Source: Vibrio viridaestus (GTDB lineage Bacteria > Pseudomonadota > Gammaproteobacteria > Enterobacterales > Vibrionaceae). From it: DNA of 64,000 nt. Under the pieces are notes generated by a model. It was not told where the DNA came from. It searched no databases and saw only the letters and a program-made list of their open reading frames with translations. The stretch spans positions 558,001-622,000 of the forward strand of contig NZ_RJVQ01000001.1 of the NCBI RefSeq assembly GCF_003856525.1, read 5' to 3'. Both the position numbers and the translations under genes were made by a program. Below are positions 37,711 through 45,973 of this stretch, piece by piece. The first letter of the stretch is position 1, and every line of letters starts with the position of its first letter.

Positions 37711-39144
37711 ATGAAATACAAATTATGGATCAACGGCCAAGCCTGTGACGCAGTCAATGGCGCAGTTCTGGATGTCGAAAACCCTGCAACAGGTGAAATT
37801 ATTGATACCGTGCCAGATGCAGACGCGGAAGATGTGGCACTTGCGGTTACAGCGGCAAAAACAGCTTTTGATAACGGCTGTTGGTCAAAAAAAACACCGG
37901 CAGAGCGTTCCGCAGTATTAGCGAAAATGGCCGATTTGATTGAAGCACGTAGTGAAGAGTTTGCGCGCATTGAGTCAGAAGATACGGGCAAGCCGTATGA
38001 GTTTGTCAGCGCAGGTGGTGATGTTCCTTTCGCAATCGATAACTTGCGCTTTTTCGCAGCAGCAGCGCGTGATATCAGCGGCTCTGCTGGTGGCGAATAT
38101 GCAGAAGGCTACACCTCGATCCTGCGTAAAGAGCCTTGTGGGGTGACTGCGGGTATCGCACCATGGAACTATCCACTATTGATGGCGGTATGGAAAATTG
38201 GTCCGGCTCTTGCGGCTGGCTGCACCTCGATTCTAAAACCTGCTCCTATCACACCACGCACCTCTTTGATGTTAGGTGAAATATCCAAGCAAGCCGGCCT
38301 TCCCGATGGTGTCTTAAATATCCTGAGTGGCGGCGCGGTACCAGGAGAAGCACTCACCGCTCACCCTGATGTGCAAATGGTCAGCCTGACAGGTTCAAGT
38401 CGTACCGGTAAAGCAATCATGAAATCTGCAGCGGACACATTAAAGCGAGTTCATTTGGAATTAGGCGGTAAAGCGCCATTGATCGTATTCGATGATGCAG
38501 ACATTGATCTTGTGGCTGAAAAAGCGACTATGGGTGGTTTCCTTAACTCCGGTCAGGACTGCACCGCAGCAACACGTATTTTGATTCATGAATCCATCTA
38601 CGACAAAACAGTCGATGCGTTAGTTAAGGCAACAAACAACTTTAAAATTGGCGACCCATTTGACAGCGAAACCATGATTGGCTCTATGGTGTCTCAAGCG
38701 CAGCAACAAATCGTCGCCGGCTTTGTCGAACGTGCGCAAAAAGCAGGCGCAACGATTCTTGCGGGTGGTTCTACACTAAAACGTCCGGGTCACTACTACT
38801 GCCCAACATTGATTGCCGATGTCACTCAAGATGCAGAGATTATTCAGGAAGAAGTATTCGGTCCGGTCCTGACAGTACAAAAGTTCTCGACCGATGAAGA
38901 AGCTCTGGCAATGGCAAACGACGTCAAATATGGTCTGGCCTCTTCGGTCTTTACCAAAGACATCAGCCGTGCAATGCGCTTTACTCGTGATTTGTCGTTT
39001 GGCACGGTTTGGGTGAATGATCACCTACCACTCACATCAGAAACCCCACACGGTGGCTTTAAACAATCCGGATTTGGCAAAGATCTCTCAGCAGAAGCCA
39101 TCGGTGATTACTTAATTACGAAGCACGTCATGGTTGCTCTATAA
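37711..39144 (+). CDS. Aldehyde dehydrogenase, probable 4-aminobutyraldehyde dehydrogenase
   Basis: NAD-dependent enzyme expected to oxidise 4-aminobutanal to GABA after the PatA step. The 477-residue ALDH has GIAPWNYPLLMAVWK, the cofactor loop VSLTGSSRTGKAI, the catalytic Glu in LELGGKAPLIVFDDAD, and the nucleophilic Cys in GFLNSGQDCTAATR. Its closest relatives in my memory are PatD/betaine-aldehyde types. A second ALDH at 54128-55552 is nearer to E. coli PatD, so this one could instead prefer another amino-aldehyde. AAGGA precedes the ATG; a strong terminator follows. Confidence 0.85.
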   Translation: MKYKLWINGQACDAVNGAVLDVENPATGEIIDTVPDADAEDVALAVTAAKTAFDNGCWSKKTPAERSAVLAKMADLIEARSEEFARIESEDTGKPYEFVSAGGDVPFAIDNLRFFAAAARDISGSAGGEYAEGYTSILRKEPCGVTAGIAPWNYPLLMAVWKIGPALAAGCTSILKPAPITPRTSLMLGEISKQAGLPDGVLNILSGGAVPGEALTAHPDVQMVSLTGSSRTGKAIMKSAADTLKRVHLELGGKAPLIVFDDADIDLVAEKATMGGFLNSGQDCTAATRILIHESIYDKTVDALVKATNNFKIGDPFDSETMIGSMVSQAQQQIVAGFVERAQKAGATILAGGSTLKRPGHYYCPTLIADVTQDAEIIQEEVFGPVLTVQKFSTDEEALAMANDVKYGLASSVFTKDISRAMRFTRDLSFGTVWVNDHLPLTSETPHGGFKQSGFGKDLSAEAIGDYLITKHVMVAL

Positions 39145-39171
39145 ATTTCCTACCAGTTAGTTACTCGTTTT

Positions 39172-39206
39172 GCGCCCTTTAAGTTTGTTTGTCAGGGCGC
39201 TTTTTT
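39172..39206 (+). terminator. Terminator T1 after the aldehyde dehydrogenase
   Basis: GCGCCCT/AGGGCGC arms (39172-39178, 39194-39200) followed by six T residues. A near copy (T2) occurs at 40128-40159. Confidence 0.92.
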
Positions 39207-39254
39207 GTATCTCATTTCCTGCAAGGTTCTAATTCAGACTTTATTATTTCTTAA

Positions 39255-39965
39255 CTACCTCTCATCTAGGCTCACGATACATGACATTAGTTTCCCCCTA
39301 AATCCGACAGCGGGTGTAGCATCATCAAATGTTACCCGATTGACGCCAAAGACTTTTAAATCATTGAGAGTATACGTCCAACCCTGAATCTGCCCCTTTT
39401 TATTTCCTTCAACACACGCAGGGGTATTATCCAATTTAACGAAGTTATTCAGCTGACCATAAGTAGTGATAAGTTGTTGTACACCGATACGCTGAAAGAA
39501 CTCGGTTTCTAACTTAATTAGGTCAAAATACCATTTCACCTCATCCTTGTTAGTAGGGTCTGCTAATAATGATTCCTGAGTGGCTCCTCCGTGCCACATA
39601 ACGACCGAGTTATGCGTGATATGCACTGTTTTCGCAGCGGTAAATAAGTAGTTAGCACATGAAGATGCGCAAAATCCATTCACAATAAGCGAAATATTAT
39701 TATTGTATATCCAAGACCCAAGTTTGATGCCAGCCTTTAGATCACCACCTAGACTATTAACGACAATGGTCCGTACTTTCTGTTTTGAAGCTTCAATCAT
39801 AGTCATAACTTTACCGACGGATTGATCTGATATATCTCCCGTCAGATAGAGTAAATTTTGCTGGATATAGATTTTTTCTACATTAGGGTTTTCAATTGGA
39901 TTAAGGCTTTTCATCGCAAATGATGAATACGGTAAAAACATAAAAATCAATAGTATATACTTCAT
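39255..39965 (-). CDS. Periplasmic ClpP/crotonase-fold protein
   Basis: A 236-residue protein starting with a signal peptide (MKYILLIFMFLPYSSFA). The mature part has the ClpP-like layout: IYIQQNLLYLTGDISDQSVG, then VVNSLGGDLKAGIKLGSWIY with the glycine-rich oxyanion turn, and GFCASSCANYLFTAAK, where a Ser between two cysteines occupies the nucleophile position. A disulfide across it is plausible. Histidines in VVMWHGG may complete a site. It resembles a family of uncharacterised periplasmic proteins, not ClpP itself. It is base-poor in G+C compared with its neighbours and lies between duplicated terminators, suggesting acquisition. Confidence 0.75.
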   Translation of the reverse strand: MKYILLIFMFLPYSSFAMKSLNPIENPNVEKIYIQQNLLYLTGDISDQSVGKVMTMIEASKQKVRTIVVNSLGGDLKAGIKLGSWIYNNNISLIVNGFCASSCANYLFTAAKTVHITHNSVVMWHGGATQESLLADPTNKDEVKWYFDLIKLETEFFQRIGVQQLITTYGQLNNFVKLDNTPACVEGNKKGQIQGWTYTLNDLKVFGVNRVTFDDATPAVGFRGKLMSCIVSLDER

Positions 39966-40127
39966 AATATGATATTCAGCGCTAAGTTCATGACGCTTTC
40001 CTGTTATCAGTTTTTGTATTCTGTAAATTAAGAAAAAAACTCAATTTCGTGTCAAAAAAACTGAAAATAGGAAGAAGTATAATCAAAATCTCAAATAGGA
40101 AACTAATTTTATATTCAAAATTATTTT

Positions 40128-40159
40128 GCGCCCTTTATGACTTGTCAGGGCGCTTTTTT
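40128..40159 (+). terminator. Orphan terminator T2, near copy of T1
   Basis: The same GCGCCCT/AGGGCGC arms (40128-40134, 40147-40153), the same flanking bases on the left arm side, and six T residues, oriented for plus-strand transcription although no plus-strand gene ends here. The loop differs slightly from T1. Confidence 0.85.
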
Positions 40160-40193
40160 AGATCACTGGATAATTCCCCATTATAGGAACAAT

Positions 40194-41078
40194 TCAGTAT
40201 GTGCTGATATTCTCGAGATGCTCAATAATATGGTGACTCATCACAGGCACGATTTGAGGTGGGAAATCATGGCCCTGCCCTGTAATTTCGATAAAGCGAG
40301 AACCGGTGATTAACTCTGCTCCTTCTTTAGCTTGTTGAATACTAATACAAGGGTCTTCATCGCCATGTATAAACAGTGTTGGACATCCGATTGTCTTTAA
40401 AAGCTCACTTCTATCGCCGGAGAAACGACTTGCAAGACCCTGACGATAAACACCGTCAGGATACCAGCCTCGTTTGATGCTCTTTTCCGCAGCAATCTTT
40501 AACTGCTTTTCACACAAAGTATGATTCGAGCCAGCATACACATAAGCGCCTTTGACCATGTTTTCTGTCATCGTATGCTCATCAGCATTTAACGTGGACA
40601 GTTGCATCATCTCATTAGCCTCATCTGAGCTAATCGTATGACTTTGCCCTCCGGACGACATCAGTGAAACTAACCCCTTCACCCGTTTAGGATTTAATGC
40701 AGCAACAATCTGAGCGATTTTGCCGCCCATAGAAAATCCTAATACAGAAAACTCATCGATATCTAAATAGTCCATCAACTGGATTGCATCTTGCGCCATA
40801 TCGAACAGGGTATAAGGAATATTGGCATTTTGAGCATTATAAAATTTAATCGATGATCGCAATTCACTAATATCATGCTCATCCATTTTTGTAGAATAGC
40901 CAATATCTCTATTATCAAAAATAATTAGCTTAAAGTGCTTGCTCAATTCTTCGAGCATTTCCTCAGGCCAATCAATTAACTGCATTGATAACCCTTGAAT
41001 CATTAAAAGTGTCTTTGAATTCTGTTCACCCAGTATCTGATATTCCAGACTCAATCCACTATTTAAATTAGCCTGCAT
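40194..41078 (-). CDS. Alpha/beta hydrolase
   Basis: A 294-residue alpha/beta-hydrolase-fold protein with no signal peptide. The nucleophile elbow is GFSMGG near residue 110, preceded by the LIIFDNRDIGYS loop. The acidic residue is in FIHGDEDPCIS, and the His in TGQGHDFPPQ near the C-terminus. This family includes esterases and lactonases; substrate unknown. I start at 41078 because GGGAGAAGGCG precedes that ATG. It follows a betaine-type binding protein by 19 bases, so the two are co-transcribed and may share a substrate, for example a choline or carnitine ester. Confidence 0.83.
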   Translation of the reverse strand: MQANLNSGLSLEYQILGEQNSKTLLMIQGLSMQLIDWPEEMLEELSKHFKLIIFDNRDIGYSTKMDEHDISELRSSIKFYNAQNANIPYTLFDMAQDAIQLMDYLDIDEFSVLGFSMGGKIAQIVAALNPKRVKGLVSLMSSGGQSHTISSDEANEMMQLSTLNADEHTMTENMVKGAYVYAGSNHTLCEKQLKIAAEKSIKRGWYPDGVYRQGLASRFSGDRSELLKTIGCPTLFIHGDEDPCISIQQAKEGAELITGSRFIEITGQGHDFPPQIVPVMSHHIIEHLENISTY

Positions 41079-41097
41079 TCGCCTTCTCCCCAGACTC

Positions 41098-42045
41098 TTA
41101 CTGAATATCAAGCTCGTGTTTTACGACAGGTAATGCTTCTTTACCATCTACCGTCTTAACCCCAGATAACCACTTAGCCAAGAGGTCTGGATTAGACTTA
41201 ATGATTTTTTTAGCTGCAACTTCAGCAGTTTCTTTATCATCGAGAATATAGCCCATACCTTTATTTTCTAGTTCCATATTAAACGCGAGATTTTTTAAGA
41301 ATTGTCCCATATTAGAACATGTCGATACATAATCTTTACGGGCGATAGTATGAATTGTTGCACCGCCAAAGTTCGGACCAAAAATATCATCTGCGCCAGA
41401 CAAATATTCAATATCAAATTTGGAGTTCATTGGATGAGGAGCCCATGCTAGAAACGCAACCCACTCTTTTTTTCTTACCGAACGACTTACCTGCGCAAGC
41501 ATACCTTGCTCGCTCGATTCAACGACTTTCCAACCGCCGAGATTGTATTTATTTTCATTAACAGCCTTTATGATCGCGCCGTTGCTACCGGGTTCAATCC
41601 CATATAATCTCTTGTTGAATTTTTCTGGATACTTGGCAATATCATTAATATCTTTTACACCGGCATCGTAGACATATTTTGGTACCGCGTAAGTATATTT
41701 AGCGCCTTCTAAATTGGTTCGCACAACCTCTATCGAACCTTCCTCCAAATACTTATCAATGTATTTGTTCATCGCCGGTTCCCAATAACCCAGCATCGTA
41801 TCAATTTGACCATTTTTCATCGCGGCCAATGCCACGTTGATACTGAGGATATCTGTAGATGTCTTATAGCCAATATCATCGAGGATGGTTCGAGCAATAG
41901 ACGTAGTCAGGGCAAGATCGGTCCAGCCTATTTCAGCAAACTTAACGTTTTGACACTGCTCGGGAACAATATTCTCGGCATACGCAGTTGAAACAAATGC
42001 CGAAGGCAACACAGACAAAAAAATCCCTAATTTTTTGAGTTTCAT
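41098..42045 (-). CDS. Glycine betaine/choline-type ABC binding protein, stand-alone
   Basis: A 315-residue ProX/OpuAC/ChoX-like periplasmic receptor. Signal peptide MKLKKLGIFLSVLPSAFVSTAYA, then family segments: VKFAEIGWTDLALTTSIARTIL, NGQIDTMLGYWEPAM (an aromatic-acidic motif of quaternary amine pockets) and VAFLAWAPHPMNSKFD. Ligand is probably a quaternary ammonium compound. No permease or ATPase lies beside it, which is unusual; it may serve a transporter encoded elsewhere. A hydrolase gene follows it. Confidence 0.87.
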   Translation of the reverse strand: MKLKKLGIFLSVLPSAFVSTAYAENIVPEQCQNVKFAEIGWTDLALTTSIARTILDDIGYKTSTDILSINVALAAMKNGQIDTMLGYWEPAMNKYIDKYLEEGSIEVVRTNLEGAKYTYAVPKYVYDAGVKDINDIAKYPEKFNKRLYGIEPGSNGAIIKAVNENKYNLGGWKVVESSEQGMLAQVSRSVRKKEWVAFLAWAPHPMNSKFDIEYLSGADDIFGPNFGGATIHTIARKDYVSTCSNMGQFLKNLAFNMELENKGMGYILDDKETAEVAAKKIIKSNPDLLAKWLSGVKTVDGKEALPVVKHELDIQ

Positions 42046-42479
42046 ATTTAATACACTTCCATTGTTATATTATAAATGACATTTTTACCGCGTACTCAAA
42101 TTCGTTATTAACCAGTATTTTTAACATAATTCATATATTAGTAGCGTAATTAAGTAGAAACACCCATATGCAATACTATTAATAAATTTAATCTGAATTT
42201 ATACCCCTGACTATAAACGTCACACGAAAATCCTCGGGTTAATAACAAGTAAAACGGTTCAAATAAAGTATGAATCTACTATCTATACGTATAAATAAAA
42301 CATACGCTCAAAATTCGATATTACAATATCGAATAAAGAGTCAACTCGTCAACCTTGAATAAAAGATATATAAAACACCAATGATTAAGTATTTATTTAC
42401 ACTAATAAACCCCTAAAAAATACATAATAAGCACTATAGATCAGTATTTTATTATTCATATTTTTGTAGGGATATATTA
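42046..42479. other. AT-rich gap between the binding protein and the second MetRS gene
   Basis: This 434-base stretch lies downstream of the MetRS gene and upstream of the binding-protein gene, both on the minus strand. It is very AT-rich, with no reading frame or hairpin I can support. It must contain the promoter of the binding-protein unit. Confidence 0.55.
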
Positions 42480-43994
42480 TCAAATTCTCACCCAGTGACT
42501 ATTGGCAGATAACGCCTCAATCTCAGCAAAAATATTTGTCTTTTGATTTAATATCGAACTTTGTGGTAACCCCATTTCTTCAAGTACGTTGTGACATAAC
42601 GTAGGCGTAATGGGTGATAAAAGCCAAGTGATCTCACGTAAATAAGTACTGACAATAAAACAGGTTTGTTGTGCTTTTTGTTCCGGCTGTCCTTTATTAA
42701 CCAGCCACGGAGATCGAGTATGAAAGAAGCTGTTCAGTTGAGAAAGGGCGTTATGTATTTCCTTAACGACCTGAAACAAATTACCGGCAGTATAGGAATG
42801 GATAATTAGCTTTAAGTTAGCTGAAAGCAGATCAATTACGTCTATCGACTCATCATCAAGCTCACCGATACTATCTGGAGAAATGTGGCCAGCAAAATAT
42901 CTCACTATCAAGGTATTTGTGCGCTTGACCAGATTCGCATAGTTGTTGAGTAAATCCGCATTGAGTAATTCAGCGAATTCATCCAAGTCGACATTGCCGT
43001 CTCTAAAAAGAGGCTTTTGTCGAACCAAGGCATAGCGCAAGCCATCTTGCGTTAAACGTTCAGCAAATGACGCCGGGTTAACCGTTGTTGCTGGATTAGA
43101 TTTTGAGATTTTGTCGCCATTAATGGTCCACCAACCATGAACCAGTAACTTTTCTGGTAACGGCAGATCCAACGCCATTAAAAATGCAGGCCAATAAACT
43201 GCATGAAAAATTAGAATATCTTTACCAATGATATGTTGTGTATTCGCAATATTTTCTTGAGTTGCTTCCGCCTTGAGAATCGCAGAGATATAGCTGAAGA
43301 GAGCATCGATCCAAACATACACCGTGTGGGACGCATTGTCGGGAACGGGAATTCCCCATTGGTTATGTACTCTGGAGATAGACAAGTCATCAAGCTCGCC
43401 GGACTTTAGTTGCTCGATAATATTATCCTGGAAATGGCTAGGGACAATGACGTTCGGATTCGTTTGATAGTATTCCAGTAATCGGAGTCGATATTTTTCT
43501 AGACGAAAAAGATACGTTTCTTCTTCGATATGGGAAACAGGCTGTTTATGAACTGGACAGATATTCTGATCAATCAACTCTCTCTGCGGATAATATTGCT
43601 CGCATGCCACACAATATTCGCCACAATAGCTGCCAACATATATATCTCCCTGCTGCTGTAACTTACGCCATATCGTTTGGATATACTGTTGATGATCGTT
43701 CTCGGTAGTGCGAACAAATATATCCGGAACGATATTGAGTTGAGGCCAAAGTGCTCGAAAGGTTTCAGAAATTTGATCAATAAATGTCTGGGTTGGAAGT
43801 TGAGAAGCTTGTGCGGTTGTGGCTATCTTCTGCCCATGCTCATCGGTTCCGGTAATTAGCCTGGACTGTTCACCAGACAACGTGGAAAATCGATGAAAAA
43901 TATCAGCGATGATACCTGTGTACGCATGGCCTAAATGAGGCTGACCGTTCGCATAAAAAATGGGGGTCGTGATAAAACGTTGCTTTGAACTCAT
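42480..43994 (-). CDS. Second-type methionyl-tRNA synthetase
   Basis: Class I synthetase charging tRNA-Met. I start at 43994, where AAGGAG precedes the ATG, giving 504 residues. Class I signatures: HLGH in GQPHLGHAYT (near 20) and KISKS in GDKISKSNP (near 308). The zinc insert (YCGEYCVACEQYYPQ, later CPVHKQPV) is of the short single-knuckle type seen in many Gram-positive bacteria, unlike the E. coli-type MetG expected of Vibrio. The C-terminal dimerisation domain is absent. It is thus probably an acquired extra MetRS; such paralogues can give resistance to MetRS inhibitors. A methionine-rich mini-ORF lies upstream. Confidence 0.9.
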   Translation of the reverse strand: MSSKQRFITTPIFYANGQPHLGHAYTGIIADIFHRFSTLSGEQSRLITGTDEHGQKIATTAQASQLPTQTFIDQISETFRALWPQLNIVPDIFVRTTENDHQQYIQTIWRKLQQQGDIYVGSYCGEYCVACEQYYPQRELIDQNICPVHKQPVSHIEEETYLFRLEKYRLRLLEYYQTNPNVIVPSHFQDNIIEQLKSGELDDLSISRVHNQWGIPVPDNASHTVYVWIDALFSYISAILKAEATQENIANTQHIIGKDILIFHAVYWPAFLMALDLPLPEKLLVHGWWTINGDKISKSNPATTVNPASFAERLTQDGLRYALVRQKPLFRDGNVDLDEFAELLNADLLNNYANLVKRTNTLIVRYFAGHISPDSIGELDDESIDVIDLLSANLKLIIHSYTAGNLFQVVKEIHNALSQLNSFFHTRSPWLVNKGQPEQKAQQTCFIVSTYLREITWLLSPITPTLCHNVLEEMGLPQSSILNQKTNIFAEIEALSANSHWVRI

Positions 43995-44059
43995 GTTGTA
44001 AATCTCCTTTGCGAAACCGTCACAGCGGTTGAAAAGAGACGACAAGACAACTTCGTTCA

Positions 44060-44095
44060 CATCACCTTTCCAACACTGAATACGGAATGGTGATG
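44060..44095 (-). promoter_or_regulatory. Hairpin in the leader of the second MetRS gene
   Basis: CATCACC plus TTCC pair with GGAA plus GGTGATG around a 12-base loop (one internal mismatch), between the methionine-rich mini-ORF and the MetRS ribosome site. No T run follows, so it is not an obvious terminator; it could take part in an attenuation or RNA-processing switch. Confidence 0.5.
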
Positions 44096-44113
44096 CGGTA
44101 ATTATCGATTAAA

Positions 44114-44218
44114 TTAAGAACACGCAGCCATCCCTCCCAACATTCGTTGCGAAGGCATGTTCATCATCATGTTTGCTTGATAAGCGATCATAAGTGAGAG
44201 TGCTGTTTTTATGTTCAT
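44114..44218 (-). CDS. Methionine-rich 34-residue leader peptide candidate
   Basis: A complete frame from ATG at 44218 to TAA at 44114 encodes 34 residues, eight of them Met, with a run of three at 17-19 (AYQANMMMNMPSQRM). It lies 120 bases upstream of the MetRS start on the same strand, in the same transcript. Leader peptides rich in the cognate amino acid are the classical sensor of attenuation, so a role in responding to charged tRNA-Met is attractive. Against this, no clear Shine-Dalgarno sequence precedes the ATG and no terminator hairpin is evident. Function is inference. Confidence 0.5.
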   Translation of the reverse strand: MNIKTALSLMIAYQANMMMNMPSQRMLGGMAACS

Positions 44219-44256
44219 AATTGCACACTAACAGAGTTTAATTTTCTCAACAACGT

Positions 44257-44640
44257 TTATTTAATATTGTCTAAAAGTGCTTGATAAGCCTTAGGATCGT
44301 ATCTTTCCAGAGCCTGCAATGCATCTTTGGCTTCAGAATAAAGCTTATCTTTGTGTAACTCTTTCGCTGTATCAATTTTCTTGACGAGCCCTTTGAGCTC
44401 TGTTGCGGCGTCAGTCTGGCTGCTTTGGCTTAACTCATTCACCACTTTTAGTAATAAACTGAGTTGTGTACCGTAGCTCGCTACATTTTGCACAATATTC
44501 TTTTCTAAGTTGAGATTGCCAGCAATATTAAAATCGATTTGGGGTGAAAATAAATTCGCCCAAGCGCTAATGTCTTGGTCAACACCACCGCTTAAAGGCC
44601 AATAGATATTTTTAAACCACATAGATAACCACGGATTCAT
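44257..44640 (-). CDS. Uncharacterised small helical protein
   Basis: A 127-residue protein I do not recognise. From the ATG at 44640 (GAGGA site upstream) it begins with a tryptophan-rich segment (MNPWLSMWFKNIYWPL) and continues as mainly helical, charged sequence, including a Lys/Glu-rich stretch KKIDTAKELHKDKLYSEAKDAL. It has no signal peptide and one possible membrane-interacting N-terminus. It lies directly upstream of the methionine-rich mini-ORF and the second MetRS gene, 38 bases from the former, and could be co-transcribed with them. Confidence 0.65.
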   Translation of the reverse strand: MNPWLSMWFKNIYWPLSGGVDQDISAWANLFSPQIDFNIAGNLNLEKNIVQNVASYGTQLSLLLKVVNELSQSSQTDAATELKGLVKKIDTAKELHKDKLYSEAKDALQALERYDPKAYQALLDNIK

Positions 44641-44758
44641 CTTAGTCCTCATCATTTTTAAGAGTGATAGATTTACTGTAGCTCGCTTTGCTTGGTCGAT
44701 ACTGGCCTAAACGAATAACCGTGACGTTTTATCGCAGACATCACAAATTTGTCTTCTG

Positions 44759-45289
44759 TTATCCGGGGATATCAACAATAAAGTCGGTCACACCGATATC
44801 GCACCTTAGTTGATTCAGCAGCGTACTGACTTGTCCGCGGTGGTGAGTTTGATGATTAAAAATATGTGAGAGAACCTCGGCAAAATTCTTGTGAAACTCT
44901 TGGCCTTGGGTACTTTTATAAGAAAATGGCCTGTCAAAATCACTTTCTGTCGTTTCAGCAATCCATTGGATAATAGTGCCATCAACCGCTATGCGTGTTT
45001 GGTGTAAATCGTTAATATCACGCCATAATATATCGTTCAACGCAGACGGCTTAGGATAGTTCTCGACAACATCTAATGAGTGATAAGCGGATGAATGACT
45101 CTTTATACGGGCAAGCCACAGTAAATCACCAACAAGAATATGGCTGAGCGTACCAAACACAGAGCCAAAGAATGCTCCCATATCCTTTTCTAAGTCAGTC
45201 TGATCGAGTTTTAGTGCCTGCTCATAGATCTGAGCATTCATCCTTCGATTGTACTTAGCCATTAACTCAAAATGATGTTTAAATCCCAT
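44759..45289 (-). CDS. DinB-like protein
   Basis: A 176-residue member of the DinB/YfiT four-helix family. The start MGFKHHFELMAKYNRRMNAQIYEQ is typical, and three histidines placed to bind a metal are seen: one in LSHILVGDLLWLARI near residue 50, and two in HIFNHQTHHRGQVSTLLNQL near 135-145. I use the ATG at 45289 to match the family start, though a longer form from 45313 is possible. Family members act as metal-dependent transferases (for example with thiols); role here unknown. It overlaps closely with the LysE-type gene upstream. Confidence 0.85.
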   Translation of the reverse strand: MGFKHHFELMAKYNRRMNAQIYEQALKLDQTDLEKDMGAFFGSVFGTLSHILVGDLLWLARIKSHSSAYHSLDVVENYPKPSALNDILWRDINDLHQTRIAVDGTIIQWIAETTESDFDRPFSYKSTQGQEFHKNFAEVLSHIFNHQTHHRGQVSTLLNQLRCDIGVTDFIVDIPG

Positions 45290-45314
45290 AGCTGATTCCG
45301 TTTCCACTTTCATA

Positions 45315-45932
45315 TCAAGCTCGCTCAGTCAAAGCGAGTTTTAACCCCAATGCTGCAAAACTACCCGCAAATACTTTTTGTAGGACGAGGCTGACTTTTT
45401 CAGAACGTACAATTATGTTGCTAAATGTGTTTGCCATAACGCCATATACAATAAATACAATGAGGGTCATCAGCATAAAAACCAGACCTAAAACAAGCAT
45501 ATTCGCTAGCGGTTGCGCTGCACTTGGTGGAACAAACTGGGGTAAGAACGCTAGAAAGAAAATAGATAATTTAGGATTCAGAATATTGATAAGAAACCCT
45601 TTCCAAGCAATTTCTTTTAGGTTCGATTTGTTCTTTTCATTTTCTAGCGTAACCGGACCCGATGTCGTCCACATTTTCCACGCAAGATAGAGTAAATAAG
45701 CAGCGCCACAGTATTTGACTACCTGAAACATAATAGCGCTAGTGTGGAATATGGCAGCTAGACCAAAGACACTGGCCAGCAACGAAGGAACAATACCGAA
45801 TGTACATCCTAATGCGGCAAACACACTTGCTCGCCGACTACTAAATAGGCCTGTCGCTATCGTATACAATACGCCGGTCCCCGGAATCAGGACCACAACG
45901 AGTGAGGTAAGTAAAAATTCAATCGAAACCAT
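45315..45932 (-). CDS. LysE/RhtB family exporter
   Basis: A 205-residue inner-membrane amino acid exporter. The N-terminal signature FLLTSLVVVLIPGTGVLYTI is the LysE/RhtB hallmark, followed by KYCGAAYLLYLAWKMW and GFLINILNPKLSIFFLAFLPQFV. I begin at the ATG at 45932 because AAGGAG precedes it. Exports neutral or basic amino acids or derivatives; the substrate is not predictable. It begins a run of small genes on the minus strand. Confidence 0.9.
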   Translation of the reverse strand: MVSIEFLLTSLVVVLIPGTGVLYTIATGLFSSRRASVFAALGCTFGIVPSLLASVFGLAAIFHTSAIMFQVVKYCGAAYLLYLAWKMWTTSGPVTLENEKNKSNLKEIAWKGFLINILNPKLSIFFLAFLPQFVPPSAAQPLANMLVLGLVFMLMTLIVFIVYGVMANTFSNIIVRSEKVSLVLQKVFAGSFAALGLKLALTERA

Positions 45933-45973
45933 TAAAGGCAACTCCTTTTGACTATAACTAACGTGTGCCCTTG

